Origin: Acorus gramineus
Lineage: Eukaryota; Streptophyta; Magnoliopsida; Acorales; Acoraceae
Length of the DNA stretch: 64,000 nucleotides
Assembly (NCBI GenBank): GCA_030737835.1
Contig: CM060853.1
Coordinates: 868,001 to 932,000 of the forward strand
Direction of reading: 5' to 3'
Of the stretch, positions 36,201 to 48,073 are shown piece after piece. Within the stretch, counting starts at the first letter, position 1. The number at the start of each line of letters is the position of its first letter. The notes beneath the pieces were generated by a model, which was not told where the DNA came from, made no database searches, and was given only the letters and a program-made list of their open reading frames with translations. Both the position numbers and the translations under genes were made by a program.

Positions 36201-39200
36201 CATTAAGCTTTGCATTGCTAAAGAAATCTGGATGACTCACATCAATCTCCTGATGGCTGTACACACCATTTAAAGAAAATCAGAAAACTATAGTTATGGT
36301 CAATATGCAGACTTGCATATGCCAACCTAGAACAGTATATTTTGAAATATTATGCACATGTTCAAATAATCTATAGTAGTTATACACCAAAGAGAAAACA
36401 TGAGTAATGGAAGAAGTCGAGAACATATACTTATGCCTATAAATTGCATACAGAGTCATAGAAATACACTTTTTAGAAACACACTTTTTATTTAATTGGT
36501 TAAAAGTCCTCTGACTTTCAGGCCTATGGACTCCATAATTGGCCTTCAAATGTAACACATTGCTCTTTCCAACCCTTTCATCTTTATTCTCCTCTCTTCT
36601 TTTTGGTTGCATACATTTTTACATGATGGATAATAGCTCTGATACTTTAAAGCTTACTCAAAGATGGAAATAGGCTCAATGGGGATTGCTATTATCTAGG
36701 TTTTTCACAGATTGTGAGGTAGTAAACCTTGGTTTTCTCATATAATTATACCATATTTTAAAATAAAATGTGATCAAGAGCTAATTTCAATCAACTAGAT
36801 TGTTAAAAAAATAGATCTTTTTCAGGATATTCACAAACTGTTTCAAGTTCATAAAGTGAATATACTCGATTGCTTTTTCATGTTATCATTACCAGATGTG
36901 CAAATTCCATTAGAAGGATGGCAGATAAACATGTGGTCAAAGAGAGTTCATGAGGTGTAATGGTGTCAGACAGATGCAATGCTGAACTAGATAAACAAAA
37001 TACATGAAACTTTAAGTGTAAATTACTTCAACTAAAATACAATGTTATATTAAATATTATCTCTTGGAAGATAGAGATAATATCACATAGTAGGCCCCCA
37101 CCTAGCCAGCAGCTGGATTTTGCAAGGAATCTTAAATGAACCGTTTGGAAGGGTTAACATCATGTTGACAATCAGTCTTGAGACTAAATTGGTTGAATTG
37201 TGGGGCACCTCAACTTTTTTGAGATGAGCTCAATGGTCGGCCCCGTGCATGACAATTGTAGTTGGCTTGTATTGGTTGTTCTTGTTGTGGTTATTAAATG
37301 CAAAGAAAAATAACTGGTGATCAAAGACACTGATAGAAGATTCATTTGTGGGAGTGTTGGTGGAGTTTGGCCTCAAATTATGGCCATTAGTATCTTTTTT
37401 TTCCTGCTAATTATGTCGATAGTGTGTTAGGCAAATCAAAGTGGGGCATGTTGCCATTTTGTTTTACTTTGACCAATTATACATAATGTTCTTGTTATCA
37501 TCAAATATATTGAGTATGCCAGTGTGGTGTGTTATGTAAAACAAAGTAGGCCTTGTTGCCATTTCCTTTTGAAATTTTACAATTATACTTTACTCTCTAG
37601 TTACCAAAATATTTTTTGATGATGAAAAACCCTACAAGGAAATTTTCCAGTGGCTACAGAAGTTGCTTGAACAGTTGATAAAACATAACTTGAAGTATCA
37701 TAGAAACAGTTCACTTTACAAATACATATAAATATAGACAATTATTATGGAAGAAAGAAATGGGAAAAAAAACAATAGTAATGGAGGAGTAGTTTTGTTT
37801 AGGAGAAATCACCTAACATTCAGGTCCCCACACCAGATCAAAGGCTTGTCCGAAAGCTGCAGCACAAATTCCAAAATTCTTTTATCCCATTTTCTTCTTC
37901 TGATAAATGAGTTTTCTTCCTCCTTCCATCCATTGTTTGGTACATACGTATTCAGTAAGTAGAAAGAGTCAAATTCAGCCAAAATGACCCGGCCATCAGC
38001 TTCATGCTTTGAAGCTGGCATCAGCAAAGGAAACATGTGGTAAACACCTTCCCCTCCCTCATAAACAGATAATTAGGAAAAGGATGATCAACCCACAATG
38101 CTATCATGTTCTTCAGATAAGATAACAAAAGCCTCTTAAATTACTGAATCAATCACATCCTCCTACTAGATTAAATCATCTAAAATAACTAAGACATGTT
38201 ATAACAATAAGGAAACAGATCACAAGCATCTTATGTAATTCAGACACTCCATTTGCAGAGATTGAAAATATTGCATCTGTATAACATACCTGAGGTCTCC
38301 ATGCTTCAGATATATCATGGATAATCATACAATTTATTCTGCTAGTTTCCCTTCTTTTTCTTTCTGCTTCTCTATTTTTCCTTTCCTCCCTTTTTTTTTT
38401 TTTTTTTTTTTTTTTTTGGGAGGGGGGGGGGGGGTGTTGGGAGGGGGATTATAAAAGATGCAAGATTCATTAATTTTTATTTAATACCTACATCATAGGT
38501 TACCTTTTTTCTAATCATCGTCTCATACACTCCTCAATGTCCTTATAGAGGTCAGCATTCCATGCAATCTTTTTTTTTTTTTTTACCAAACAGGAATATT
38601 TATAACCATTTAAGAGCACAAAAGCTTTACACTCATGTAAAATTCCAGCAAAAGCAATAAGGTCATGTATTAAGAGGTTTTGATACAACATAATCAGCAG
38701 CATCTTTTTCAATTTTTAATAATGATGAAAAACTTGCATGTCAGTAAGTGCGTGTCGAACATGAAAATGCCCAATCACGCCAACCTTTTAGCATAACTAG
38801 ACTACCTGATTATTTCATTGAGAAAAACCTAAAATAATTATATTTAGTGTTATTTTTTCAATCAAATAAACAATAGTGCATGATTAGAAATATTACAAAA
38901 CTCGTAAATACTTCATAGACCAAAATTCACTGTTTGAGTAGTTGCACATTACCTTTTCGATCAAGATTAAAGTATACTTTTAGTGGCTGCATATGTTTCT
39001 TGACAAGTAAAGCAGTACCACCATACTTGGTATCAGAAAGAGACCACCACACACGATAACCTTCAAATGGAGGACTCGATAGGGCACGCATCAGTGTCTG
39101 CATTATTTTAAGGAAATATATGATAATTTTCTTTCAAATATATTGCAAGTGAAATAGATACATTAAATTAATTGCTGATAAAAAATAAAAATAAAAGAAT

Positions 39201-41306
39201 CTGCAATGATCAACTAATGACCATTGTGGATATGTGCTTGAACACTGCATAGGGACAAAAGTTCCAGTAAACAAAGAAGTGACTGTCTCCTAGATTCCAC
39301 ATGGATCAGAAACTATAAGATGCCTTTCTTACATACCTAAGCATCTTTATCTGTTAAAACACTTATTTTTCTAAATATGTTTTTTTTTTTCTCTGGTCTC
39401 TACCGATATGATAAGCGGTAAACATGCCTCAATGTGCGTACACTTTCTCCTAGGGGTTTCCATACACAGGAATGATTCCCATCAACTAACACATAAAAGA
39501 AGATGTAATTCAAAAAGCACATCCTCCTTTCTTCCCATTTTTCCACCATTGAGGTTAATGAAAAACAATGTTGACTAATTTGCACCAATTTCCAACTCCT
39601 ATGTTTTGGGTTCATGTTGTGCTCCAACATAACAAACCCATGAACTACCAAGGATTTTAAAACAAATTTTCTCCTATCCGCAGTTCATTTAAACATATAC
39701 CCAAAACCTCAAATGCAATCAACTATAAGAATACTCCACAAATATAGTCATAAAAATGGCATTAAAGATAGAAGTACTACATGACATCTTTATATGCTAG
39801 CATATTATCTCAAGTATGTGCCTATAGTATCATAAAATTATTTCCCAGAGCTGAAAGAGATATAATACTCATTGATTAAATCACATCTTTAGAATTAAGT
39901 TTAAATTTCAATATAACTATGGAAATGCAAATTGATATAGAAAAAGTCTATAAATATATCAGATTCCCTAAATCCAGTACAACACCATGAAGTGCATTTG
40001 TATATACAAACTAAAAAATAAAGTGGGAATATATAACTCGCCTGTTTTTCCCCACGTGATATGTTCGTGTCATCTTTTATTTCACCTGGATTTTTTGGCG
40101 CACCCTTGGACCCAGCAGCTGGCATCCGCACTTCCTACCAACATCCATCCAGTAAGTCGTTAACAAAACATTCCTTCTCTACCATAGTGGCGTTGCATCA
40201 ACCCTAATTTTGGTTGAAAAACAAGTGAAATTGGGCCAACTTTTAAAAGGTTCATCTAGATGCAAAGAAACCACATTAAATTCAACGGAGATGAAGAGAA
40301 GTGATACTCAAAGCTCAATATCCATGCAATATTAAAAAAAAAAAAAAAGCCAGTCCTGCCAAACACATATTGATCCATCCACAAATTTAATAACAATCCA
40401 TTTCACAACCACCAACTCTTACAATGAATGCAAGCAACACCCATAAATTATGCTCAAACTAAACAGAAACACCCATAAATTATGCTCAAACTAAACAGAA
40501 ACACCCATAAATTATGCTCAAACTAAACAAAAAACACCCATGAAACAAAATCCCACGGGTTACATTCTAATATGCAAAACGCCCACATTTTGCTCAATTT
40601 CACAAAACCAGCAAAACCCCTACGCCACAAAATCCCTCTGAAGCTCAGATTCACAAAAACCCAAATTTTACACCTAAATATCCAGCTCAACTTTACAAAC
40701 CCAACAAAACCCTTGCAACAAAATCTCAAAATTTTACATTCAACCATGTAAAAATCCAACATTCCGCTCAGATTCCTCAAACCCATCACGCAAAAGTCCA
40801 ACATCAAAGAACGCGACACACTGCAAAACTCCTCCCCGGCTCACAAACCCAACGAAACCCATATCACCACGAGAGGAAAAAAAAAACCCACATTTTATAG
40901 CCAATTTAGCTCAACCTCGCAAACCCAACAAAACCCATGTCGCAAAATCCCAACTTTTGCTGTTCAACCATTTAAAATCACAACATCCAAACAAAATCCA
41001 CACCACGGAAACCCAAGAAAGAGAGGAAGAGAGGGTCGGGACCTGAATGGCGATGACGTCGGGGTCGAGGGAGCCGACGAAGGAGGAGAACTCGGGCCAG
41101 TTGTTCTTGATGCGCAAGAGGAGGCTGTTTGCGTTCCACGTCAGGAACTTCGACGGCTCGACCTCCTCCGCCGCCGCCTTTTCTGATCCGTCTGTCTCTT
41201 CTTTCTTCTTCGATGGAGATGGAGATGGAGATGGAGAGGAGGAGGAAGAGAGGTTGGGCTTCTTGAACGAGCCGTCCTTCTCTATGGGCTTGAAGAATCG
41301 CTTCAT
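33275..41306 (-). CDS. APE1L: AP endonuclease, APE1L-type exonuclease III family (363 aa)
   Basis: Nine exons, in transcription order 41306-41043, 40134-40042, 39097-38953, 38014-37813, 36256-36178, 35814-35753, 34459-34373, 33917-33814 and 33330-33275 (stop TGA). Phases agree throughout (1,092 nt). All introns are GT-AG except intron 2 (39098-40041), which starts GC. Motifs of the Mg-dependent exonuclease III/endonuclease fold are intact: TWNAN (N58/N60), QEVRMPA (E89), NTYVPNNGW, CGDLN (D231, N233), GFSWSG, MRIDYF and GSDHCP (D351, H352). The N-terminal MKRFFKPIEK and overall layout match Arabidopsis APE1L (At3g48425, from memory). The family cleaves DNA at abasic sites and trims 3' blocking groups in base excision repair. 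No disabling mutation seen; likely functional. Confidence 0.94.
38396..38440. repeat. Poly-T followed by poly-G tract in an intron
   Basis: About 28 T then G-runs inside intron 3 of the AP endonuclease gene. A further poly-T tract lies at about 38,571-38,584. Confidence 0.7.
40437..40540. repeat. 33-bp tandem repeat, three copies
   Basis: ACACCCATAAATTATGCTCA followed by AACTAAACAGAA is repeated three times almost perfectly in intron 1 of the AP endonuclease gene. Downstream (40,540-40,990) the intron is A/C-rich with looser repeats of ACAAAACCC. Confidence 0.85.
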
Positions 41307-42960
41307 CTCTGTCTCTCTCTCTCGCTCGGCTCGAGCGAGGATTGCCACCACGAGAGTCCGAATTTCACAGTGGCCTTGAGGCTTGGCCGCTTGGGTAGTG
41401 CAAAAGGCGGGACCGGGGAATACTGTGGAACAAAGATGAATACGCCTTTGGAAAGGGTCGGTTGAAGGCTGAAATCCATATATTATCATTTTATACCGGG
41501 CTATTTTGAAATTGTATATATCATGATAATTCTTTGCATCTAAATAATAAAAAACACTTATTTTACTTGGGCTCGTTTATCCCCACCAACATATTTTCTT
41601 AATACACCAGTAATCTCTACCCACCACCTACAACTTATTAAGTGACTGAGCCCACCGTGTGATAAATATATCTTCCCTGGAAATCTAATCCCACCTTTCC
41701 CCCTTTTCAAAAACTTCACTCTCTCTCTCTTCCTTGAGCCCATCTCATTTCAAAATCTCCTCTTTCTCCTGACTCACCACTCCTGTTGACCTCCAACCAC
41801 TCCCTGGTGTCGCCTGTCTTCGTCTCGTGCCGCCTGCCGTCGTCCCGTGCCGTCGGCGAAGATCGATCACTCCATCAACGACCATCATTTCCTCTGACCA
41901 ATAAAAAACAAGGCCGTGTTTTCATTTCCGCACCCTCTTCAGGTACTTCTCTTCTCTTCTTTTTTTTATCTGAAATAAGCTTGAGCCTTTGATAGGCGCG
42001 GAGCCACCTGAAGAACGGAGCCACCTGAAGACAAGCAGGGGCTCAGGCCCCTCCTTGTATTTGGGGAAAAAAAAGATAGGGTACTCATGTGTGTGTCTGG
42101 ACAATTGGGTGAATGAAAAAAAAATTGGGACAACACAATACTATACAAATTTAATAGAAGCAACATAAGAGTCACTGTTATAAAACTAAAAATTGGGGTC
42201 CCATGCCCTAAATGTGTTGCCGTTCATCATGGGAGGGGAGCAAAAACTGAGAGGTTCCCACAACTCAACCCATTTCAAAGAAGACCCCCATTTTAAGTTC
42301 TTTTTTTTTAAAAAAAAAAAAACTCTTTTTTTTTCTTGAATTTCTTTTTATGCCAGTGTTGTGTGTTGTGATTGATTAATGTTTGTTTTGTTTTTTATTT
42401 GTGTGTTTTTGGGGTTGAAATATTACTTGGGTATCAAGGTAACTATTGTTTTTTGCTTGTTTTGTTGTTATTATATGAGGATTGCTTGGTGAGTATGCTA
42501 TTTGTGCCAATGTATTTAAATCGGTTTCACGAAATGTGTTCTTGGGTTTTGCCAAGCAAGGCGGATAATTTGTTGTGCACTGTTGAATTGAGTGCCATTA
42601 TCCTTCTAGATATTTTTCTGATGAATTCATGTGACATAACAATATATACATCTAATTTCCATTGTAAAAATATTATACAACTATATTTACATTATTTTGA
42701 GTTGTTTAGTTGCACCTGTAAACAGATTTTAAGGGAATTGGAACATTCAAAGTCATGCAATTTGCATCTGTACATCCTTATTTATATCTTGAGTGGCATA
42801 TATGAGTTTAATAATGACTAGCTAAGCAGCTTAAGTGTATGGCAATTGACAAAATAAGAATGCATCTTTTATATGCCAGTAGATCAATAAAGCTGGAACA
42901 TAAATAAAAACAGAATAGGAGGAAAATATGGTCATCCATACAAACTATTAAGGGAGATTG
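41307..42960. other. Promoter side of the AP endonuclease gene and intergenic region
   Basis: 41,307-41,480 is the likely 5' untranslated region and promoter of the minus-strand gene, with CTCTCTCT near the start codon as is common in plants. Further out is a short direct repeat (CGGAGCCACCTGAAGA, about 41,999-42,034) and AT-rich sequence. No other gene recognised. Confidence 0.45.
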
Positions 42961-42966
42961 TGGGCT

Positions 42967-43050
42967 TGGATCCATAGCTCAATGATTGACAAGAGAATTT
43001 GCAACTAAGAAGTCATGGGCTCGAGACCCACCATTTACCTACAAAAAAAT
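42967..43050 (+). mobile_element. tRNA-derived SINE fragment or tRNA-like sequence
   Basis: TAGCTCAATGATTG resembles a Pol III A box and GGGCTCGAGACCC a B box about 33 nt later, followed by ACCTACAAAAAAA. The spacing is right for a tRNA or SINE head. No cloverleaf with intact acceptor stem is visible, so a tRNA-derived SINE is more likely than a working tRNA. Confidence 0.45.
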
Positions 43051-43894
43051 ATTAAGAGTGATTGTGTCCTTTCCACAGTACATGAGCTTCCGAATGGTTG
43101 TGTTCAATGTAACATATTAAGATACTTTCTAGAAATGCATATGGTCATTGAGCAATGAACTTTCATGATGGCAAATAATAAATTTTGCACTTTTTTGGGG
43201 TCAGTGTTTGAATTGATTCATGTTATTTATGTAGAGTTAATCATCATCACGCTTTTTATTTGCTTTTCCTCGGCTCCTGCCTCCTGGTATATTGTGTACC
43301 TCATTGTGCATTCTTTTGGAGTATCACTCTACATATCAGTTAGTATAATTTTTAATCATGTTTATATGAATCTGTTCTTTTTTTTTTTAATCTAACCATT
43401 CTAATCCAAATACCAATCCCCTGATCTGGCACATGCAAAACAATCCACTTTATATTCCCAAAAAAAAAAATCCACTTCACAATTTCAATTCCAAATTTTC
43501 CTTCTTTTAGGAAATTACAAAGACAATCAAAACCCTTCAACTACTACATTTATTAATAAAAGAGAACCCAGTGTCAAAATTCATAACTTATATACAAAAT
43601 ATTGGAATCTCTACATTCTTCTCATTTGACAAGGCTATTCTTCTTTCTTGACTAGAGTTGTGAAGCTTTTTGTTGTTGTTGTGATTGGTAACTGTGGAGA
43701 ATTTTTTGGCAACAAGAACAGGAAATAAGAAACAAGTCCTCAACTATATACACATTCTATCTAATTTCAGCATCATCAAATTTTATGGCCTCAAATCTAC
43801 TCAGATTCTCTTGATTGGCTAGTGGGTTGATCATGTCTATAACCCCACATGGTCAATTTTTCAATCCTCTGCAACACTCAAGTCATGACAGAAT

Positions 43895-44314
43895 TTAATT
43901 AATGAATGTCGATAGAAGACTAAGCTTGCACTGGTGTTGTGAATGTGCAGAAGTGTGATTCCCAAACCAAAGTACTGGGCAGGTTATAGGCTTACGCCCC
44001 GGCTCTTTGAATTCTGGCAAGGACATCCATCTCTCTTGCATGACCGGTGAGTCAACAACTACTTCCCTGCAGTCCCTTCTGATTAATATGATGCATCCAT
44101 ATTCCAACTTCAATTTTAATGCAGTATTAGTTGTCTTTGACAGGCTGCAATACTCCCTCAGAGAGACAGATGGAAGGCACGAATGGCCTATTGATAGACT
44201 GGCCCCATGACTAGTTTTCTCGGTATCTTCTCCGCAACACACCTTATTCACATTGACCATATTTACTTTCCTCTGCATGCCAACTTTTCTTTCTCTTTGT
44301 TTAAAATAAATCAT
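43895..44314 (-). pseudogene. Unidentified open stretch, possible gene fragment
   Basis: A 139-codon minus-strand frame. The middle (LKLEYGCIILIRRDCREVVV, then [15 protein letters not shown]) has protein-like composition, but I do not recognise a family. It lies just beyond the left end of a giant solo LTR. On the far side of that LTR is another minus-strand exon-like segment, so both may belong to one interrupted gene. Confidence 0.25.
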
Positions 44315-44908
44315 AAGTAATGTTGTTTCTTGAATGATAGAATTCCATAATCCAAAGCTACTGATAAGTTAATTTTAATAATCAAAACGCAGACATTTGA
44401 TTGACATTCAACAGTTCTGTAATGTGGCCCCCCACCCTCTTTTTTTCTCAAACCAATGGTGATCTTGTTTATTCATTTATGGAAAATTGTATGATGGACG
44501 TCCCTAATGTTATATATGTGTCACTTTTAACCTGCTGGTAACCGTTGGAGCATTCTGGCAATTTTTCGTTTTTATCGGTTTTCGATCGGAATCGCTTATT
44601 TTTTTTGGACTGTTAGCTATCGTCCTGAGTTAGAGGACTCCGATTGAAAATCTAACTGCATATTTGGTGTCCTGGTGCCATTTTAGGCCTCTCACGAAAA
44701 TTTCGTCGAATTCCGGTAACGTTTCTGAAATTTCACAGTTTCGGGGCGTATCCGGGTATTTTAAGTCGCTCACTATATATATGTGGGATCTAATTTCGAA
44801 ATCACTGTTCATCATCCCTACCAAATGAGTTTTTCTCTCTCCCCTCTCTCCTTTTCTCACTTTTGAGCCCCCTAGACCCCTCAAAGCTTAAAACCCAAAA
44901 CCTAGGAA

Positions 44909-44933
44909 GTGTAGATCGGGTCCCGATCTACAC
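44909..44933. repeat. 25-bp palindrome in solo LTR copy 1
   Basis: GTGTAGATCGGG, one central base, then its exact complement CCCGATCTACAC. It is present unchanged in copy 2 (54674-54698) although the LTRs differ widely elsewhere. Confidence 0.9.
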
Positions 44934-45244
44934 CCCGGTGGTTTCAAATCCCGATTCCGGCGAGATTTGCCCCTCCGTCCGCCCTCTCTTCGTCCCTGAT
45001 TTGAGCCATCTCGGTGGTGGAGGTAGATCCGGGCGGTGGAAGCCCTTTGGGAAAGGTTTCGGCGCGTGGAGAGCGTCCGGACTTCCCTTCCTCCCCTTGG
45101 TAAGCCCTATTTCCCCTCTTTTCTTGTTTAGATGGATGTTAGGCGGTTGGTTTTGGGGTTGGGAGACGGTTGGCGGCAGTGGGTGGTCGTCGGAGGGCTG
45201 TGGAGGTGGTCGGAGGCCTTGGGGTGGTCGGTGTTGGTGGTAGA

Positions 45245-46190
45245 GCAGCTCGGGTAGGGAGTTAGGCAGCTCGGGCGTGTGGGTTGGCTGTCCCGGGTGT
45301 GTTAGCAGCAGGCGCAGCAGGTGGGCGCACCAGGTGCCGGGCGCGCATGCGCGTGCGCGCAGGTGTGCACGCGGGTGGTGCTGCAGGCGTGCTGGGCGAG
45401 CAGGGGTGCTGAGCGCTGGGCGCTGGGCACCGCTGTGCAGGCGTGCGCGCGGCGTGCGCTCGGGGCAGGAAGGCGTGCTGGGTAGGTGGTGCTCGGGTAC
45501 CAGGCGGACAGTGCTCGGGTGGGTAGGCGAACAGGGCTCGGGCCACTCGGCGACGCGCGCAGGCAGGCAGCGCGGGCAGCAGCGCGCGCAGGCTGGTAGG
45601 CGCGCTGGGCGCGTATTGCGCGTGCGTGCGCGTGGACGCTGGTGAGGGTCCCGGGTGCTGGGCGCTGAGCACCGGGCGCTGGGCCGCGGGTAGCGGGTGC
45701 TGGGCGCTGGGTCAGGGCCCGGGGCGCTGGGCGCAGATCGCTGGGCGCCAGGCGGGCAGAGGGCACGCGGGTGCTGCGCGTGGGGCGCAGGGCACTCGGG
45801 CGTGCGGCAGTGAGTGCAGTGGGGGTCGTGCAGGGTGTGCGTGGGGTGCGCGCGGGGGCACGGCAAGGCGGGGGTGGTGCGCGCGTGGTGCGTGCGGGTA
45901 GAGGCTGGTAGGTGCGCGCGGATGGGGGGCTGGAGGTGCGCGCGGGGCGTGCGGGGTGCTCGCGGGCCAGCGCGAGGCGTGCGGGGTGTGCGCGGGCGGC
46001 TGCGCTGGGGCGCAGGGGGTGCGCGGTGCACCCGGGAGGCCCAGCGGTGCGCGGGGTGCGTGGGCTGAGGCGCGGCGGTGCACCCGGGCGGTCGAGTGGC
46101 CGTGCGGGTGGTTGCCGGCCGTGCGGGTGGTAGCCGGAGTGCTCGGGCTAGCGTGCGTGTGGGTCGTATGCACGTTTGCCCGAGTGTTGG
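45245..46190. repeat. Extremely GC-rich repetitive block in solo LTR copy 1
   Basis: About 940 bp made of variations on GCGCTGGGCG, GTGCGCGCGGG and GGTGCTGGGC, inside otherwise AT-rich DNA. Five or six frames stay open by composition alone, so none of the long frames here is called as a gene. It lies within the intron-like segment of the LTR. Confidence 0.85.
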
Positions 46191-46619
46191 GTGTTTAGTT
46201 GTGGGTTAGTATGTTTTTGGTATTTTGGAGTATTTTTGTACTGTTCTCACCATATTGAATGTCTGTCTTGCAGATCTGGACGGATGGTCGCGCGACGACC
46301 CAGATACCGGTGAGTGGGACAATCCAACCCAGTAGAGAGGGGTCATATGCATTTGGGCGTATACCGACCTCTCCTGGGGCGCCATGGATAAATATTAACC
46401 TGGCAGTAATATGTAATCCATGCTTGTATGATTTAAATGTAGAATGCATGCTACCCTAGTCTTTGTATGTTAGGGACTTGCACCCTTAGGATAGGTGTAA
46501 GAGCCATGCACCATGCCCCCTGTTTTCATGTTAGGAAACCTCGGCCTATGCATGCGTCCTACTAGTTTATTTATTAAATTAAATGCTAGTGTATGTTAAA
46601 TCGCATGCTTTAGATAATA

Positions 46620-46930
46620 TTATAGGGAGGGGCCTTGCGAGGACAGCGGTGAGACCCGGGTTAGGGTACTCCGTGTTCCTTGTTTGGTTGTCGGGATGTC
46701 CTGTATCGGGACCTCATGCTGCCCTCCCAAGGTTTCTAGTCCCAGTAATATTATAAGTAATGTTATAAAACTGTTATGAATATTAGCATATTTTGTGAAT
46801 ATTATAGGGGAGGGGCCTTGCAAGGACAGCGGTGAGACCCGGGTTAGGGTACTCCGTGTTCCTTGTTTGGTTGTCGGGGTATCCTATATCGGGAACTCAC
46901 GCCGCCCTCCCGAGTTCTTTCCCCCAATGA
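46620..46930. repeat. ~181-bp tandem duplication in solo LTR copy 1
   Basis: GGAGGGGCCTTGCRAGGACA...TTGTTTGGTTGTCGGG occurs at 46,624 and again at 46,805. Copy 2 has it once (56,637). Confidence 0.85.
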
Positions 46931-47261
46931 TATTACAACCTTGCTTTTATTGTACATGTTCCCCGCATCTTGGTTATGCGCCCTGGAGGAACTCTGAAGA
47001 GTTCATGACATTTGAGTTGTAGAGATGTGTTGTCGGCGGATCTGAGTGGATCATATGCGTATGGATAGGCTGTTCTGTCCCCCTCGTTGGATCCGGTAGA
47101 GACTACCCCAGCGTTAGAAAGGCCGTCCCTTCTAAGGGCTCCCATCAGTAGGCGCCTCCTGATTTGGTTTCGGACTGGGCCGAAGTTGTGGGTGAAGACC
47201 AAGCGGCCTACGGAGTGGAGGAGAAACTATCGGTGGACTAAGGGTGACCAACAGCCTAGTC

Positions 47262-47420
47262 AGTCCCAAAATCCTATGTCACCCGTGGTAGGGTGAGGGT
47301 GAGGGTGTAGTGGGTTGGCGATGAGCGACCCGCTGGATTTGTCTATGGGTGATTATCAGTCCCAATAGCCTATGTCACCCATTGATGGGTGAGGGTGAGG
47401 GTGTGGTGGTTCGGCGATGT
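47262..47420 (+). repeat. Two ~95-bp G-rich tandem units (G-quadruplex type)
   Basis: CAGTCCCAA...CCTATGTCACCC then GGGTGAGGGTGAGGGTG and, a few bases on, another GGG in the first unit, giving loops of 3, 3 and 6 nt. Confidence 0.75.
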
Positions 47421-47957
47421 ACGAACCACTGGATTATGTTGTTATGTCTTGGAGGTTGGATAAATAATGGAATTGTGGTAAATATTGTCTGTGATGCATG
47501 GGTTGTGCTGTTCACTGAGCGTGTGGCTCACCCCTCGCATATGTTTTTCCCCAGTGGTCACTGAGCCTGAGCTAGAGCCGAAGCAGCAGTTGGAGCTTTC
47601 CGAGGGATTCCTTCAGTAGCGGAGCAGCGCTACGTCCGCGAGTGCCAGAGGTTATCAGCATCCCTTCTTGACTGTATGTATTTGATTTCCGTGCTTGGCA
47701 CGTGTTTGTATATGTTCAGTTGTATTTGTGTATATTGGCTCTCACAGGACAGATGATTGAGTATCGAGTCTGTCGAATGTTTATTTACAGATTCAGTCTT
47801 TTGCTTCCGCATTTGGTGTATATATCATGTCAGCCCCTTTGTTGCATGTGTGTCATTCTAGTTGTTTGTGTATGATATATTATTGACCTCCTGTGTAGAT
47901 TCTGATATTTTATGTACACTTGCCGTGTCCCGGGGACGGCCGCCCTGGGGCGTGACA

Positions 47958-48073
47958 CCTAAAGCTTTCATTGCCTTTGCAGATTCCTTCTTTTGTTCAT
48001 TTAAATCATAGGTCCCCATTCAGTCCAGAACCTTATGTGGAGATCCAATGCTTTCAATCACCCTGCAATGAAC
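47958..48073 (-). pseudogene. Unidentified exon-like segment next to solo LTR copy 1
   Basis: On the minus strand, after an ATTGCAG acceptor-like site, the frame reads VIESIGSPHKVLD, a TGA, then GTYDLNEQKKESAKAMKALG up to the LTR insertion point. Charged, helix-like composition suggests former coding sequence. The family is not recognised. Confidence 0.35.

Larger units (their letters stand above)
44508..47957 (+). mobile_element. Giant solo LTR, copy 1 (3,450 bp)
   Basis: Bounded by TGTTATATATG...GGGGCGTGACA with a perfect 5-bp target duplication CCTAA (44503-44507 and 47958-47962). It has no gag or pol and no second LTR nearby with a matching duplication. It contains a TATA-like box (44,774-44,782), a 25-bp near-perfect palindrome, an intron-like segment (45,100-46,273, GTAAGC...TTGCAG) that includes a very GC-rich block, and G-rich tandem repeats. 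Shared architecture with 54,275-57,869 defines the family. Most likely a solo LTR left by recombination of a large gypsy-type element; a non-coding LARD-like element is the alternative. Confidence 0.82.

Noticed and set aside
44928..46173. Long arginine/proline/alanine-rich frames on both strands (up to 367 codons)
   Set aside because: They lie in a GC-rich repeat where nearly all frames are open; composition is extreme, frames overlap each other and the sequence is part of a solo LTR.
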